NCBI GenBank assembly: GCA_937870755.1
Contig: CALMZV010000029.1
Span: 1 to 61,101, forward strand
DNA from: an uncultured Methylocystaceae bacterium
Lineage (GTDB): Bacteria; Pseudomonadota; Alphaproteobacteria; Rhizobiales; Beijerinckiaceae
Reading direction: 5' to 3'
Length of the DNA: 61,101 nucleotides
This document shows positions 28,280 through 37,305 of this stretch, piece after piece. How positions within the stretch are numbered: the stretch's first letter is position 1; every line of letters starts with the position of its first letter. A program made the position numbers and the translations under genes. Under the pieces are notes generated by a model. It made no database searches, had not been told where the DNA came from, and saw nothing but the letters and a program-made list of their open reading frames with translations.

Positions 28280-28741
28280 TTGTCAGATCCAGAACGCGTT
28301 TGGTTCCGCCTGATGCGGCTCGACGCCCGCATCAGGCTGGCGATCACGGCTCGATTGAAAGACGTCGGCCTGTCCGTGGCCCAGTGCGACGTGCTGACCA
28401 CGCTGACGGAACGTGAGGGCATGAGCCAGCAGGAGCTGGCCCAGCGCCTCTACGTTACCAAGGGTAATATATCCGGCCTCATCGACCGGCTGGAGGCCGC
28501 CAAGCTGGTCGAGCGCCGCTCCATCGCCTCCGACCGGCGCTCGCACGCCATCCATCTGACCCCCGAGGGGCGGACCGCGGCGGCGGCGGGCATCAAGGCC
28601 CAGAGGGTTTTCGTGGGAGATTCTCTCGGCGTTCTCGGCGCGGGCGAACTGGTCGAACTCGAGCGGCTGATCCTGAAGCTGCGCGACCGCGTGCGCTATC
28701 TGCAGCAAGGCGTGCGTCCGCAGGAAGAAAGCGCGGCATGA
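28280..28741 (+). CDS. MarR family transcriptional regulator
   Basis: A 153-aa winged-helix regulator. The helix-turn-helix is MSQQELAQRLYVTKGNISGL and the wing follows in LVERRSIASDRRSHAIHLTP, the classic MarR DxRS/A region. The TTG at 28280 gives an 8-base spacing to AGGAG; a GTG at 28271 overlaps that site and is less likely. The ATG of the following amidase overlaps its stop, so they form one unit. Likely targets are its own promoter and the divergent acyl-CoA ligase; the inducer could be an aromatic acid, an acyl-CoA or an amide, but this is not shown. Confidence 0.9.
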   Translation: MSDPERVWFRLMRLDARIRLAITARLKDVGLSVAQCDVLTTLTEREGMSQQELAQRLYVTKGNISGLIDRLEAAKLVERRSIASDRRSHAIHLTPEGRTAAAAGIKAQRVFVGDSLGVLGAGELVELERLILKLRDRVRYLQQGVRPQEESAA

Positions 28742-30183
28742 ACCGCCTGCTCGCGCTGCCGGCGGTCGCGTTGCGCGAAAAGCTGCGGGCGCGCGAGATT
28801 TCGGCGCGCGAACTGGCCCAGGCGACCCTCGCGCGGATCGACGCCGTCAATCCGGCTCTCAACGCCGTCGTCGCGCGCAACGATGCGGCGACGCTGAAGG
28901 CCGCCGACGAGGCCGACGCGCGGATCGCGGCCGGCCGCGCCCGGCCGCTCGAAGGGCTGGCGATCACGCTGAAGGACGCCTGGGAGGTCGCCGGCCTCGT
29001 CTCGACCGGCGGCGTTCCCGAGTTGAAGGGTTTCGTTCCGGACGAGGATGCGGTCGCGGTCGCGCGGCTGCGGGCGGCCGGCGCCGTCATCGTCGGCAAG
29101 ACAAACGTGCCGCTGCTGTCCGGCGACTTCCAGTCCTACAACGCGATCTACGGCGCGACCAACAATCCGTGGGACGTTTCGACCACGCCGGGCGGCTCGT
29201 CGGGCGGGGCGGCGGCGGCGGTCGCCAGCGGCATGAGCGCGTTCGAACTGGGCTCCGACATCGGCGGGTCCATCCGGTGGCCCGCCAGCGCGTGCGGCGT
29301 CTTCGGCCTGAAAACGACCTGGGATCTCGTGCCGACCTACGGCCATGTGCCGCCCACGCGCGAGACGCGCACGCAGGCGCCGATGCAACTCGGCGTCGCC
29401 GGCCCGATCGGCCGGTCGGCCGCCGATCTCGATCTCGTCCTCTCCATCGTCGCCGGGCCGCTGAACGCGGCCGGTCCCGCGCATCTGAAAAAGCCGCGCG
29501 CGACGCAGGCGAAGGACCTGCGGCTCGCGCTGTGGATCGATCCGGCGGCGCCGGTCGACGGGCGGGTTGCGCAGGCGGTGGAGACGGCCGCGGCGCTGCT
29601 GGAAAGAGACGGCGCGCGGGTCGACCGCGCCGCGCGGCCGGATTTCTCGTTCCGCGAGGCGTTCGAGACCTATTCGCTGCTGCTCAACGCGATCATGGTG
29701 ACGGCGTTTCCGCAAAAGACGCGCGACCGCATCGCGGCCGGCGCGCAGGACTTCGCGCCCGACGACATGTCGCACCGCGCCCTGCAGGCGCGCGCGGCGC
29801 GCATGAGCGCGCAGGCATTCGAGGCGCTCGCGCAGAAGCGCCGGCGCATTCGCGCCGCGCTCGCGGATTTCTTCACGCGCCACGACGCCATTCTCACGCC
29901 CGTGACGCCGGCGCCGGCGATCAAACACGATCATCTGCGCGACTCTTTCGCGCGCGTGATCGAAACCGACCGCGGCCCCATTCCCTACATGGACATGCTG
30001 CACGGCGCGGCGGTGGCGACGCTCGCCAACCTTCCGGCGGCGGTGGCGCCGGTCATGCGGTCGCCGATGCCGATCGGCGTGCAGATCATCGCGGCGGAGG
30101 ACGAGGATCGCACGGCGATCGCCATCGCGGGCATGATCGAACGCGCGAACGGCGGGTTCGTTCCGCCGCCGCTCGTCGGCTGA
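28738..30183 (+). CDS. Amidase-signature enzyme (second of three)
   Basis: A 481-aa amidase-signature hydrolase with all motifs: the lysine of AITLKDAWEV, the cis-Ser of TTPGGSSGGAAAAV, and the nucleophile of LGSDIGGSIRWPA. The GSIRWPA in place of GSIRIPA and MSPMPIGVQIIA near the end are seen in many proteobacterial amidases. Its start overlaps marR by 4 bases, which implies translation from the same mRNA and regulation by MarR. Pairing with an acyl-CoA ligase would suit a route in which an amide is cut to an acid and then activated; this is inference from position. Confidence 0.92.
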   Translation: MNRLLALPAVALREKLRAREISARELAQATLARIDAVNPALNAVVARNDAATLKAADEADARIAAGRARPLEGLAITLKDAWEVAGLVSTGGVPELKGFVPDEDAVAVARLRAAGAVIVGKTNVPLLSGDFQSYNAIYGATNNPWDVSTTPGGSSGGAAAAVASGMSAFELGSDIGGSIRWPASACGVFGLKTTWDLVPTYGHVPPTRETRTQAPMQLGVAGPIGRSAADLDLVLSIVAGPLNAAGPAHLKKPRATQAKDLRLALWIDPAAPVDGRVAQAVETAAALLERDGARVDRAARPDFSFREAFETYSLLLNAIMVTAFPQKTRDRIAAGAQDFAPDDMSHRALQARAARMSAQAFEALAQKRRRIRAALADFFTRHDAILTPVTPAPAIKHDHLRDSFARVIETDRGPIPYMDMLHGAAVATLANLPAAVAPVMRSPMPIGVQIIAAEDEDRTAIAIAGMIERANGGFVPPPLVG

Positions 30184-30239
30184 TCTTTCGGCGCGCCGCG
30201 CGGCTTGCCTCGAGGCGCGGTGCGGGCCATGGTGCGCCG

Positions 30240-30980
30240 ATGTTTTATGCATTGGCGCGTTTCGCGCTCTGTCTATTCATGGCGGCGCCGGCCTTTTCCG
30301 CCACGGTTCCGCTCCCGCCGCCGCGACCGGCCGATCTCGACGATGCGCCGCCGCCGGCCGGCGCGCTCGCCTATGCGCCCGCGCCCGAGCGCGAGAAAAC
30401 CACGGCGCCGGCGCCGATCACCGGGCAGGCCGGCGATCCGTGCGCGGAACTGTTCGCGAGCCGCGCCGCGATCGCCGCGCGCGTCGATCCGATTTCCGGC
30501 CCCGGCGCCTGCGGCATCGCCGCGCCGGTGCGCATCAAGGCGGTGGTGCTGGCCGGGGGGAGGCAGATTCCGCTGTCGCCCGAGCCGGTCCTGCGCTGCG
30601 ACATGGCTGCGGAACTGATCGAATGGCTGATCGAGGATGTCGCGCCGCTCTTCGAGAAGGGCGCGCGGCGCATCGCGCGCATCACCAATGCGGCCGCCTA
30701 CGATTGTCGCGGCCGCAACCGGCAGGCGTTCGCCAGACTGTCCGAACACGCCTTCGGCAACGCCATCGACATGCGCGCGATCGAGATGAGCGACGGCGCG
30801 CGCATCGCGTTCGTCGGCGGACCGGACATGGGCCAGACGCAGGCCCTGCGCGCCAGCGCGTGCGCGCGGTTCTCCACCATCCTGGGTCCCGGCTCGGACG
30901 GCTATCATGAGGACCACGTTCACGTGGACCTCTACAAACGCCGGCGCGACGTGAGCATCTGCCGGTGGAATATTCGATGA
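30240..30980 (+). CDS. Secreted extensin-like C-terminal domain protein
   Basis: A 246-aa exported protein. A signal peptide (FALCLFMAAPAFSA) is followed by a proline-rich linker (VPLPPPRPADL) and then the extensin-like C-terminal domain (PF06904 type): GPGACGIAAPVRI, LRCDMAAELIEWL, YDCRGRNRQAFARLSEHAFG and NAID, and HEDHVHVDLY at the end. The conserved histidines and cysteines resemble those of metal-dependent cell-wall peptidases, so a peptidoglycan role is plausible. Four bases separate its stop from that of the convergent amidase. Confidence 0.87.
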   Translation: MFYALARFALCLFMAAPAFSATVPLPPPRPADLDDAPPPAGALAYAPAPEREKTTAPAPITGQAGDPCAELFASRAAIAARVDPISGPGACGIAAPVRIKAVVLAGGRQIPLSPEPVLRCDMAAELIEWLIEDVAPLFEKGARRIARITNAAAYDCRGRNRQAFARLSEHAFGNAIDMRAIEMSDGARIAFVGGPDMGQTQALRASACARFSTILGPGSDGYHEDHVHVDLYKRRRDVSICRWNIR

Positions 30981-30984
30981 CGCC

Positions 30985-32403
30985 TCACGGCCTGCGCGGA
31001 TCGACCGGCCGCGTGGTGTCGAGCGCGAGGATCGCCTCCAGAGCTTTCGCGCCGGCGATCACCGCGCCGTCCGCGTTGGTGGGGCCGACGATCTGCAGGC
31101 CGACCGGCAGGGTCTCGCGCGTGAAGCCGCACGGCAGCGACAGCGCCGGCACGCTCGCCAGCGTCGGCCCGTAAGCGATCGACAGCCATTCGACATAGTT
31201 GGGAAACTCGTAGCCGGCGCAACGCTCCAGATAGATTTGCTCGACAGGAAAGGCCGCGACGATGGTGGCGGGGCACAGCAGAAGGTCGTAGCCGCGCAGG
31301 AACGAATCCATCCGCTGCACAAGCTGTGCGCGATGGCGTTCGGCGCGTGCGATCTCGTCGGCCGTCAGCTCGAATCCCTGCCGGATATTCCACACGAGAT
31401 CGGGCTTGAACTTGTCGGGATGGGCTTGGAGCAGCGGTCCGAGCGCGGTCGCGAAATTGCGCGCGCGCAGCACGCGAAAACATTCGTGCGCGCCGGACAG
31501 GTCGGGCGTCGCCTCCTCCACGATCACGCCGGCTTCCGCGAACCTGTGCGCCGCCTTGCGCGTGAGGGCCGCGACTTCCGGGTCGACCGGCGTGATGCCG
31601 AGATTTTCCGAATAGGCGACCTTTTTCGGCAGCCAGCCGGAGCGCGCGGCCGCCAGGAACGATTGCGCGGGGCGCGGCTTCGACAACAGATCGCGCCGGT
31701 CCTCGCCGCTCATGGCGTCGAACAGCAGCGCGAGGTCCTCGACGTTGCGCGCCATCGGCCCCTGCACGCCGAGCGTCTGGTCGACGATGGCGCGGTTGTT
31801 GGAGGCGACGCGCCCGGCTGTCGGCCGCATGCCGACGATGCCGCAGAAACTCGCCGGGTTGCGCAGCGAGCCGCCCATGTCCGATCCGTGCGCGACCCAG
31901 GCCTGGCCCGAGGCCAGCGCCGCCGCCGCCCCGCCGGACGAGCCGGCCGACGTGCGCGTGGTGTCCCACGGATTGAGCGTGGCGCCGAACAGCGGATTGA
32001 ACGTATTGCCGCCGGCGCCGAACTCCGGCGTGTTGGACTTGGCGTAGACCACGCCGCCTTCCGCCTCGATCTTCTCCACCACGATGTCGGACGATTCCGG
32101 CTTGAACCCCGCGAAAATCGGCGAGCCGGAGGTCGACAGCACGCCCTTCACCCACGACAGGTCCTTGATCGGCACGGGCAGCCCTGCGAGAAGACCGCGC
32201 TCGGCGCCGGGGCGCTTCATCAGCGCGTCGGCATGGGCGCGCGCGCGGTCGAAACAGAGGATGGGCAGCGCGTTGACGGCGCTGTCGACCTCGGCGATGC
32301 GCGCCTCCAGCGCGTCGAGACAATCGTGGGGCGTGATCTCGCCGCGTTTCAGCAGGTCGACGACCGCGACGGCGGAGGACGAAATCAGATGCGATGCGGA
32401 CAC
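30985..32403 (-). CDS. Amidase-signature enzyme (third of three)
   Basis: A 472-aa amidase-signature hydrolase. Motifs: the lysine of LPVPIKDLSWVKG, the cis-Ser of TSAGSSGGAAAAL, and the nucleophile of GSDMGGSLRNPASF. The asparagine after GSLR matches amidases that act on larger or aryl substrates, but the family does not allow a firm call. The start is a GTG, preferred because GGGGAGAAC lies 8 bases upstream; no ATG fits the family start. It is divergent from the histidine phosphatase. It is not a close copy of the other two amidases in the window, so recent local duplication is unlikely. Confidence 0.9.
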   Translation of the reverse strand: MSASHLISSSAVAVVDLLKRGEITPHDCLDALEARIAEVDSAVNALPILCFDRARAHADALMKRPGAERGLLAGLPVPIKDLSWVKGVLSTSGSPIFAGFKPESSDIVVEKIEAEGGVVYAKSNTPEFGAGGNTFNPLFGATLNPWDTTRTSAGSSGGAAAALASGQAWVAHGSDMGGSLRNPASFCGIVGMRPTAGRVASNNRAIVDQTLGVQGPMARNVEDLALLFDAMSGEDRRDLLSKPRPAQSFLAAARSGWLPKKVAYSENLGITPVDPEVAALTRKAAHRFAEAGVIVEEATPDLSGAHECFRVLRARNFATALGPLLQAHPDKFKPDLVWNIRQGFELTADEIARAERHRAQLVQRMDSFLRGYDLLLCPATIVAAFPVEQIYLERCAGYEFPNYVEWLSIAYGPTLASVPALSLPCGFTRETLPVGLQIVGPTNADGAVIAGAKALEAILALDTTRPVDPRRP

Positions 32404-32486
32404 GCGTGTTCTCCCCGGTTGCGCCGCGATTGTGGCAAGGACGGCGGCCTGACGAAAGCGCGCCGGCGCCGATTTCGGCCGCGGTC

Positions 32487-33083
32487 GTGATTTCGGCGCC
32501 GCTTTTCTTCCTGCGCCACGGCGAAACCGGCCATAACGCCGAGGGGCGCATACAGGGCCAGATCGACACCGCCCTTTCGCCGCGCGGGCGCGACCAGGCG
32601 CTGGCGGCCGGCCACATGCTGAAGGCGGGGCTGGCCGCGCGCGGTCTGGCGCCGGGCGCGCGCCGCTTCGTCTCCTCTCCGCTCGCCCGGGCGGTGGAGA
32701 CCGCCCGACTGGCGCGCGCCGCGCTGGGCCTGGAAACCGACGCATTTGCGCGCGATCCCAGACTGATGGAACTCTCGTTCGGCCGCTGGCAGAATCTCAC
32801 CTGGTCCGAAATCCGCGCCTTCGACGGCGCCGGCGCCGCGCGCCGCGACGCGGACATCTGGAACGCGCGACCGCCGGAGGGGGAGAGCTACGCGGATCTG
32901 GCGGCGCGGCTCGCCCCCTTTCTGGCGACGCTGGCGGGGCCGGCGATCCTGGTGTCGCATGGCGGGGTCGCCCGCGCGCTGACCGTGCTGCTGACCGGCG
33001 CAGACCGGACCGCCGCCTGCCGCGCGCCGGTCGCGCAGGGGCGCGTGCTGGCGTTCGAGAATGGCCGGGCGAATTGGCTGTGA
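32487..33083 (+). CDS. Histidine phosphatase (phosphoglycerate mutase-like)
   Basis: A 198-aa branch-2-like histidine phosphatase. The phospho-accepting histidine is in FFLRHGETGHNAEGRIQG, followed by VSSPLARAVETARL. The second catalytic histidine is in LVSHGGVARAL. The GTG at 32487 places the RHGE motif at the usual distance from the N-terminus; an ATG at 32394 would add a 31-residue tail and overlap the divergent amidase gene. In rhizobia a similar gene commonly sits next to fabI and aroC. Its substrate is unknown. Confidence 0.88.
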   Translation: MISAPLFFLRHGETGHNAEGRIQGQIDTALSPRGRDQALAAGHMLKAGLAARGLAPGARRFVSSPLARAVETARLARAALGLETDAFARDPRLMELSFGRWQNLTWSEIRAFDGAGAARRDADIWNARPPEGESYADLAARLAPFLATLAGPAILVSHGGVARALTVLLTGADRTAACRAPVAQGRVLAFENGRANWL

Positions 33084-33175
33084 GCGGGCGGGCGGCGTGT
33101 GGAAGCTCCAAACGTCTTGTGCTAAACGATTTTTGGGGGAGGCGCGGCTTTTCGTCGCAAAATCGGCCGGTCGGA

Positions 33176-33194
33176 GCGTCCGCGACAAGGACGC
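33176..33194 (+). other. Hairpin in the leader of the synthetase gene
   Basis: GCGTCC and GGACGC arms (33176-33181 and 33189-33194) enclose a 7-base loop, 70 bases before the synthetase start codon. The 180-base gap holds no gene. A TTGTGC followed by an AT-rich stretch near 33117-33135 is a possible but weak promoter. Function of the hairpin is unknown. Confidence 0.25.
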
Positions 33195-33264
33195 CCGGGG
33201 GACGACTCGTGCGAACGCGCTGGCGCGATTGTTCGTATTTGACTGAAGCAGGCGACCGCGACGC

Positions 33265-36200
33265 ATGAACAAGATCGATACCGATATCGGCCGCGACGCG
33301 TCCGTATCCGAGACGTTCGCCCCCCAAGCTTCCGTACTCATCGGCAAGGCCGCGCCGGACCTCATCCGCGACGAACTGCTGTGCGAGATTTTCGCCGAGA
33401 CGGTCGCCCATCGCGCCCACCATGCCGCGATGATCACGCTGGAGCGCCGCTTCTCCTACGCGGAGGCCGACGCGCAGGCGACAGCGATCGCGCGCGGCCT
33501 GTTGCGCCAGGGCGTGCGGCCCGGCGACGTCGTGGGACTTTGGCGCGCGCGCGGACCCGAACTGCTGCTCGCGCAGATCGCCATCGCCAAGACGGGCGCG
33601 GCCTGGCTGCCGTTCGACGCGGATGCGCCGGTCGAGCGCATCGCGGTGTGCCTCGCCGACGCCGAAGCGCGCGCGCTTTTGACGTCGGAGGATTTCGCGG
33701 CGAAGGCGGAAGGGCGCATGCCCTGCCCCATTCTGGTGGACGAGGCGCTGATCGACGCCACCGACCATTCGCTGGTGGACGCGCGCGCGCTCGGCGCAAC
33801 GCCCGACCACCCCGCCTATCTCATCTATACATCTGGCTCGACAGGCACGCCCAAAGGCATCGTCATCACCCAGCGCAACATCTGTCATTACCTGCGCTCG
33901 GCCAACGAGGTCTACGGCGTCAACGGCCACGACGTGCTGTTTCAGGGCGCCTCCGTCGCCTTCGACCTGTCGATGGAGGAAATCTGGATTCCCTATCTCG
34001 TCGGCGCGACGCTGTTCGTCGCCACGCCCGAGGTGATGGGCGAAGCCGACGCGCTGCCCGACATTCTCGACGACGCCGGCGTGACGGTGCTCGACACGGT
34101 GCCGACCCTGCTCGCGATGATGCCGAAGGACGCGCCGAAACTGCGCATCATCATTCTGGGCGGCGAGGCGTGCCCGCCTTCCGTCGCCGCGCGCTGGTGC
34201 AGGCCGGGGCGCACGATCTTCAATTCCTACGGACCGACGGAGGCCACCGTCGTGGCGACGGTGGCGGAGGTGAAGCCCGACGTGCCGGTGACGATCGGCG
34301 GGCCGATTCCGAACTACACCTGCTACGTCTGCGACGATGCGCTGAACCTGCTCGACCGCGGCGTGGAAGGCGAGTTGCTGATCGGCGGTCCGGGCGTCGC
34401 CAGGGGCTATCTCAAGCGCGACGAACTGACGGCGGAGAAGTTCGTCGCAAATCCGTTCCCGCACGACGGGCGCGATCCGATCCTCTATCGCTCCGGCGAC
34501 GCGGTCGTGCTCGACGAAGACGGCAATATCGGCTTTCGCGGCCGCATCGACGACCAGATCAAGATCCGCGGATTTCGCGTGGAACTCGGGGAGATCGAGG
34601 CGAAACTCGCGCACGAGAACGGCGTGGCGCAGGCAGCCGTCGTCATGCGCGCCATCGAGGGCATGGACGAACTCGTCGCGTTTCTCGTGAAGGAGCGCGG
34701 CGGCGAGATCGACGCCAAGGCGCTGCGCGCGGACCTGCGCGCGAAACTGCCGCCCTACATGGTTCCTGCCCGCTACGAGATCGTCGACACGCTGCCGAAG
34801 CTGCCGTCCGGCAAGGTCGATCGCAACCATCTGAAGAAAGTGGAGCTGACCGCGCATGCGCCGGTGGAGGAGCAGGAGGCGCCGCGCACGGAGACGGAAG
34901 CGCAGTTGCTGGAGGCCGCCAGACGCGCGCTGCCGCCGCAGGCCATTCCGTTCGAGGCCGACTTCTTCACCGATCTCGGCGGGCATTCGCTGATCGCGGC
35001 GCGGTTCGTGTCGGCCGTGCGCGAGATTCCGCGCCTGGCCGGCATCACGCTGCAGGACGTCTACGCCATGCGCACGCTGCGCGCGATGGCCGCCGACCTC
35101 GATACGAGGGCCGCGCTCTCCGGCCCGCCGCGCGACCTGTCGTTCGCGCCGCCGCCATTGGCGCGCCGTTTTCTGTGCGGCGTCGGCCAGGCGATCGCGC
35201 TGCCGATCATCCTGTCGCTGATGACGGCGCAATGGCTCGGCGTGTTCGTGTCCTACATGCTGCTGACGGAGCCCGGCGCGAGCATCTTCACCGAGATGGT
35301 GGCGCTGCTGGGCGTCTACATGTGCATCAACATCGCCACCATCGCGATCTCGATCGCGATGAAATGGATCCTGCTCGGGCGCACGAAGCCGGGGCGCTAT
35401 CCGCTCTGGGGCTGGTACTATTATCGCTGGTGGCTTGCGCAGCGCTTCATGGCGCTGACGCACATGAAATGGTTCCAGGCCTCGCCAATCATGCGGCTCT
35501 ACCTGCGCGCGCTCGGCGCGCGCGTGGGCGACGACGCCATCATCAGCGAACTCGAAATCGGCGCGGTCGACCTGATCTCCATCGGCGAAGGCGCGACGCT
35601 CGGCGCCAAGACCAAACTCGCCAACGCGCGCGTCATCGGCAACGAACTGATCATCGGGCGCATCGACATCGGGGCGGACGCCTATATCGGCACCTCCTGC
35701 GTGCTGGAGGACGACGTGATCGTCGAGGATCACGCGGAGCTGAAGGATCTCACCTCCATCGCTTCCGGCGCGCGCGTGGGCCGCGCGGAGATCTGGGACG
35801 GCTCCCCCGCGCGCAAGGCGGGCGTGGTCGACCTGGCCCAACTGCCGGCGCAGGCGACCGCCGGGCCCGCGAAGAAGGCGGCGCAGACCTTCGTCTACAC
35901 GCTGCTGCTGCTGATCATTCCCCCGCTCGGCCTGCTGCCGATCTTCCCGGCGTTCTGGGTGTTCGACCGCGTGGACGTGTCGCTCGGCATCGTCGACCGG
36001 TTCTGGTACATCGCCGCCATTCCGATCTTCGCGTGGCCCACGGCCTTCGTGCTCGTGCTGATGACGGTCGCGCTGATCGTGGCGATCCGCTGGATCGTGC
36101 TGCCGAAGGTGCGCGAGGGAACGTATTCGGTCTATTCGTGGTTCTACACGCGCAAATGGGCGGTGGCGCTCGCCACAGAAGTCACGCTCGAAACGCTGTC

Positions 36201-37305
36201 CTCGCTGTTCGCCACCATCTACATGCGCACGTGGTATCGCATGATGGGCGCGCGGATCGGCAAGGATTCGGAAATCTCCACCAACATCGCCGGGCGCTAC
36301 GACATCGTCGACATCGGCGATAAATGTTTCATCGCCGACGAGGTCATTCTCGGCGACGAGGACATCCGGCGCGGCTGGATGCACCTGGCGAAAGTGACGA
36401 CGGGCTCGCGCGTGTTCGTCGGCAACGACGCGGTGGTGCCGCCGGGCGCAGAAATTCCCGAAGGCGCGCTGATCGGCGTGAAGTCGAAACCGCCGGCCAA
36501 TTCCGACCTCGGGTCCGGCGACACGTGGTTCGGTTCGCCGCCGATCAAGCTGCCGGTGCGCCAGAAGATGGACGCCGGCGGCGCCAACTGGACCTACGAG
36601 CCGCCGTTCTGGAAGAAGTTCCTGCGCGGCTCGTTCGAAGCCGTGAACATCTCGCTTCCGACGATGCTTTACATCACGTTCGGCACGTGGTCGGTCGAAT
36701 ATTTCGGGCACCATCTTCTGGCGGGGCGCTACGGCACGGCGCTCGCGCTCTACATCATGTGCTCGGTGCTGATCTCGATGGGCATGACGGCGGTCGTCAT
36801 CGGCATCAAATGGGGCACCATGGGGCGCTACGAGCCGCAGGTGAAGCCGATGTGGTCGTTCTGGGCGATGCGCACGGAAGCGGTCGCGGTGCTCTACTGG
36901 GGGCTGGCGGGTCGCGTGTTCATGGACCATCTGCGCGGCACGCCGTTCCTGCCGTGGACGCTGCGCCTGTTCGGCTCGAAATTCGGCAAGGGCGTCTATA
37001 TGGATTCAACCGACATCACCGAATTCGATTGCGTGAAGGTCGAGGATTACGTCGCCGTCAACCAGATGTGCGTGCTTCAGACCCATCTCTACGAAGACCG
37101 CGTGATGAAGATCGGCCGCATCCATATCGCGCGCGGCGTGACGGTGGGCGCGGGCTCGACCGTTCTCTACGACACCCATTGCGGCGCGTTCGCGCGGCTC
37201 GGCCCGCTGACGGTGGTGATGAAGGGCGAGCACATTCCGCCGAGCTCGGAATGGATCGGCGCGCCGGCCGAACCCGCCCCGCGCAGGCTCGCGCACGCCG
37301 CCTGA
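33265..37305 (+). CDS. Pls/PosA-type membrane NRPS: adenylation, carrier and three LbH domains
   Basis: A 1346-aa protein. Adenylation domain (about 40-520): YTSGSTGTPKG, FNSYGPTEATV, YRSGDAVVLDEDG, RGRIDDQIKIRGFRVELGE and the catalytic lysine in LPSGKVDR. Carrier domain (about 540-612): DLGGHSLIAARF, phosphopantetheine serine at 575. The rest has six membrane helices in three pairs (about 640-705, 875-945, 1125-1180), each pair followed by a left-handed beta-helix, acyltransferase-like domain. There is no condensation or thioesterase domain. This is the plan of Pls (epsilon-poly-lysine synthetase) and the NCBI Pls/PosA family. The pocket residues read D-L-E-D-I-G-S-V, close to the lysine code I recall. 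Product is inferred: a homopolymer or conjugate of a basic amino acid. The stop abuts the convergent SGNH gene with no spacer. Confidence 0.85.
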   Translation: MNKIDTDIGRDASVSETFAPQASVLIGKAAPDLIRDELLCEIFAETVAHRAHHAAMITLERRFSYAEADAQATAIARGLLRQGVRPGDVVGLWRARGPELLLAQIAIAKTGAAWLPFDADAPVERIAVCLADAEARALLTSEDFAAKAEGRMPCPILVDEALIDATDHSLVDARALGATPDHPAYLIYTSGSTGTPKGIVITQRNICHYLRSANEVYGVNGHDVLFQGASVAFDLSMEEIWIPYLVGATLFVATPEVMGEADALPDILDDAGVTVLDTVPTLLAMMPKDAPKLRIIILGGEACPPSVAARWCRPGRTIFNSYGPTEATVVATVAEVKPDVPVTIGGPIPNYTCYVCDDALNLLDRGVEGELLIGGPGVARGYLKRDELTAEKFVANPFPHDGRDPILYRSGDAVVLDEDGNIGFRGRIDDQIKIRGFRVELGEIEAKLAHENGVAQAAVVMRAIEGMDELVAFLVKERGGEIDAKALRADLRAKLPPYMVPARYEIVDTLPKLPSGKVDRNHLKKVELTAHAPVEEQEAPRTETEAQLLEAARRALPPQAIPFEADFFTDLGGHSLIAARFVSAVREIPRLAGITLQDVYAMRTLRAMAADLDTRAALSGPPRDLSFAPPPLARRFLCGVGQAIALPIILSLMTAQWLGVFVSYMLLTEPGASIFTEMVALLGVYMCINIATIAISIAMKWILLGRTKPGRYPLWGWYYYRWWLAQRFMALTHMKWFQASPIMRLYLRALGARVGDDAIISELEIGAVDLISIGEGATLGAKTKLANARVIGNELIIGRIDIGADAYIGTSCVLEDDVIVEDHAELKDLTSIASGARVGRAEIWDGSPARKAGVVDLAQLPAQATAGPAKKAAQTFVYTLLLLIIPPLGLLPIFPAFWVFDRVDVSLGIVDRFWYIAAIPIFAWPTAFVLVLMTVALIVAIRWIVLPKVREGTYSVYSWFYTRKWAVALATEVTLETLSSLFATIYMRTWYRMMGARIGKDSEISTNIAGRYDIVDIGDKCFIADEVILGDEDIRRGWMHLAKVTTGSRVFVGNDAVVPPGAEIPEGALIGVKSKPPANSDLGSGDTWFGSPPIKLPVRQKMDAGGANWTYEPPFWKKFLRGSFEAVNISLPTMLYITFGTWSVEYFGHHLLAGRYGTALALYIMCSVLISMGMTAVVIGIKWGTMGRYEPQVKPMWSFWAMRTEAVAVLYWGLAGRVFMDHLRGTPFLPWTLRLFGSKFGKGVYMDSTDITEFDCVKVEDYVAVNQMCVLQTHLYEDRVMKIGRIHIARGVTVGAGSTVLYDTHCGAFARLGPLTVVMKGEHIPPSSEWIGAPAEPAPRRLAHAA

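Noticed and set aside
32797-36930. Minus-strand open frame of 1377 codons opposite the Pls/PosA synthetase
   Set aside because: It is rich in R, H, D, G, A and Q with no domain, and lies opposite a gene with clear motifs. Long antisense frames are expected in DNA this GC-rich.
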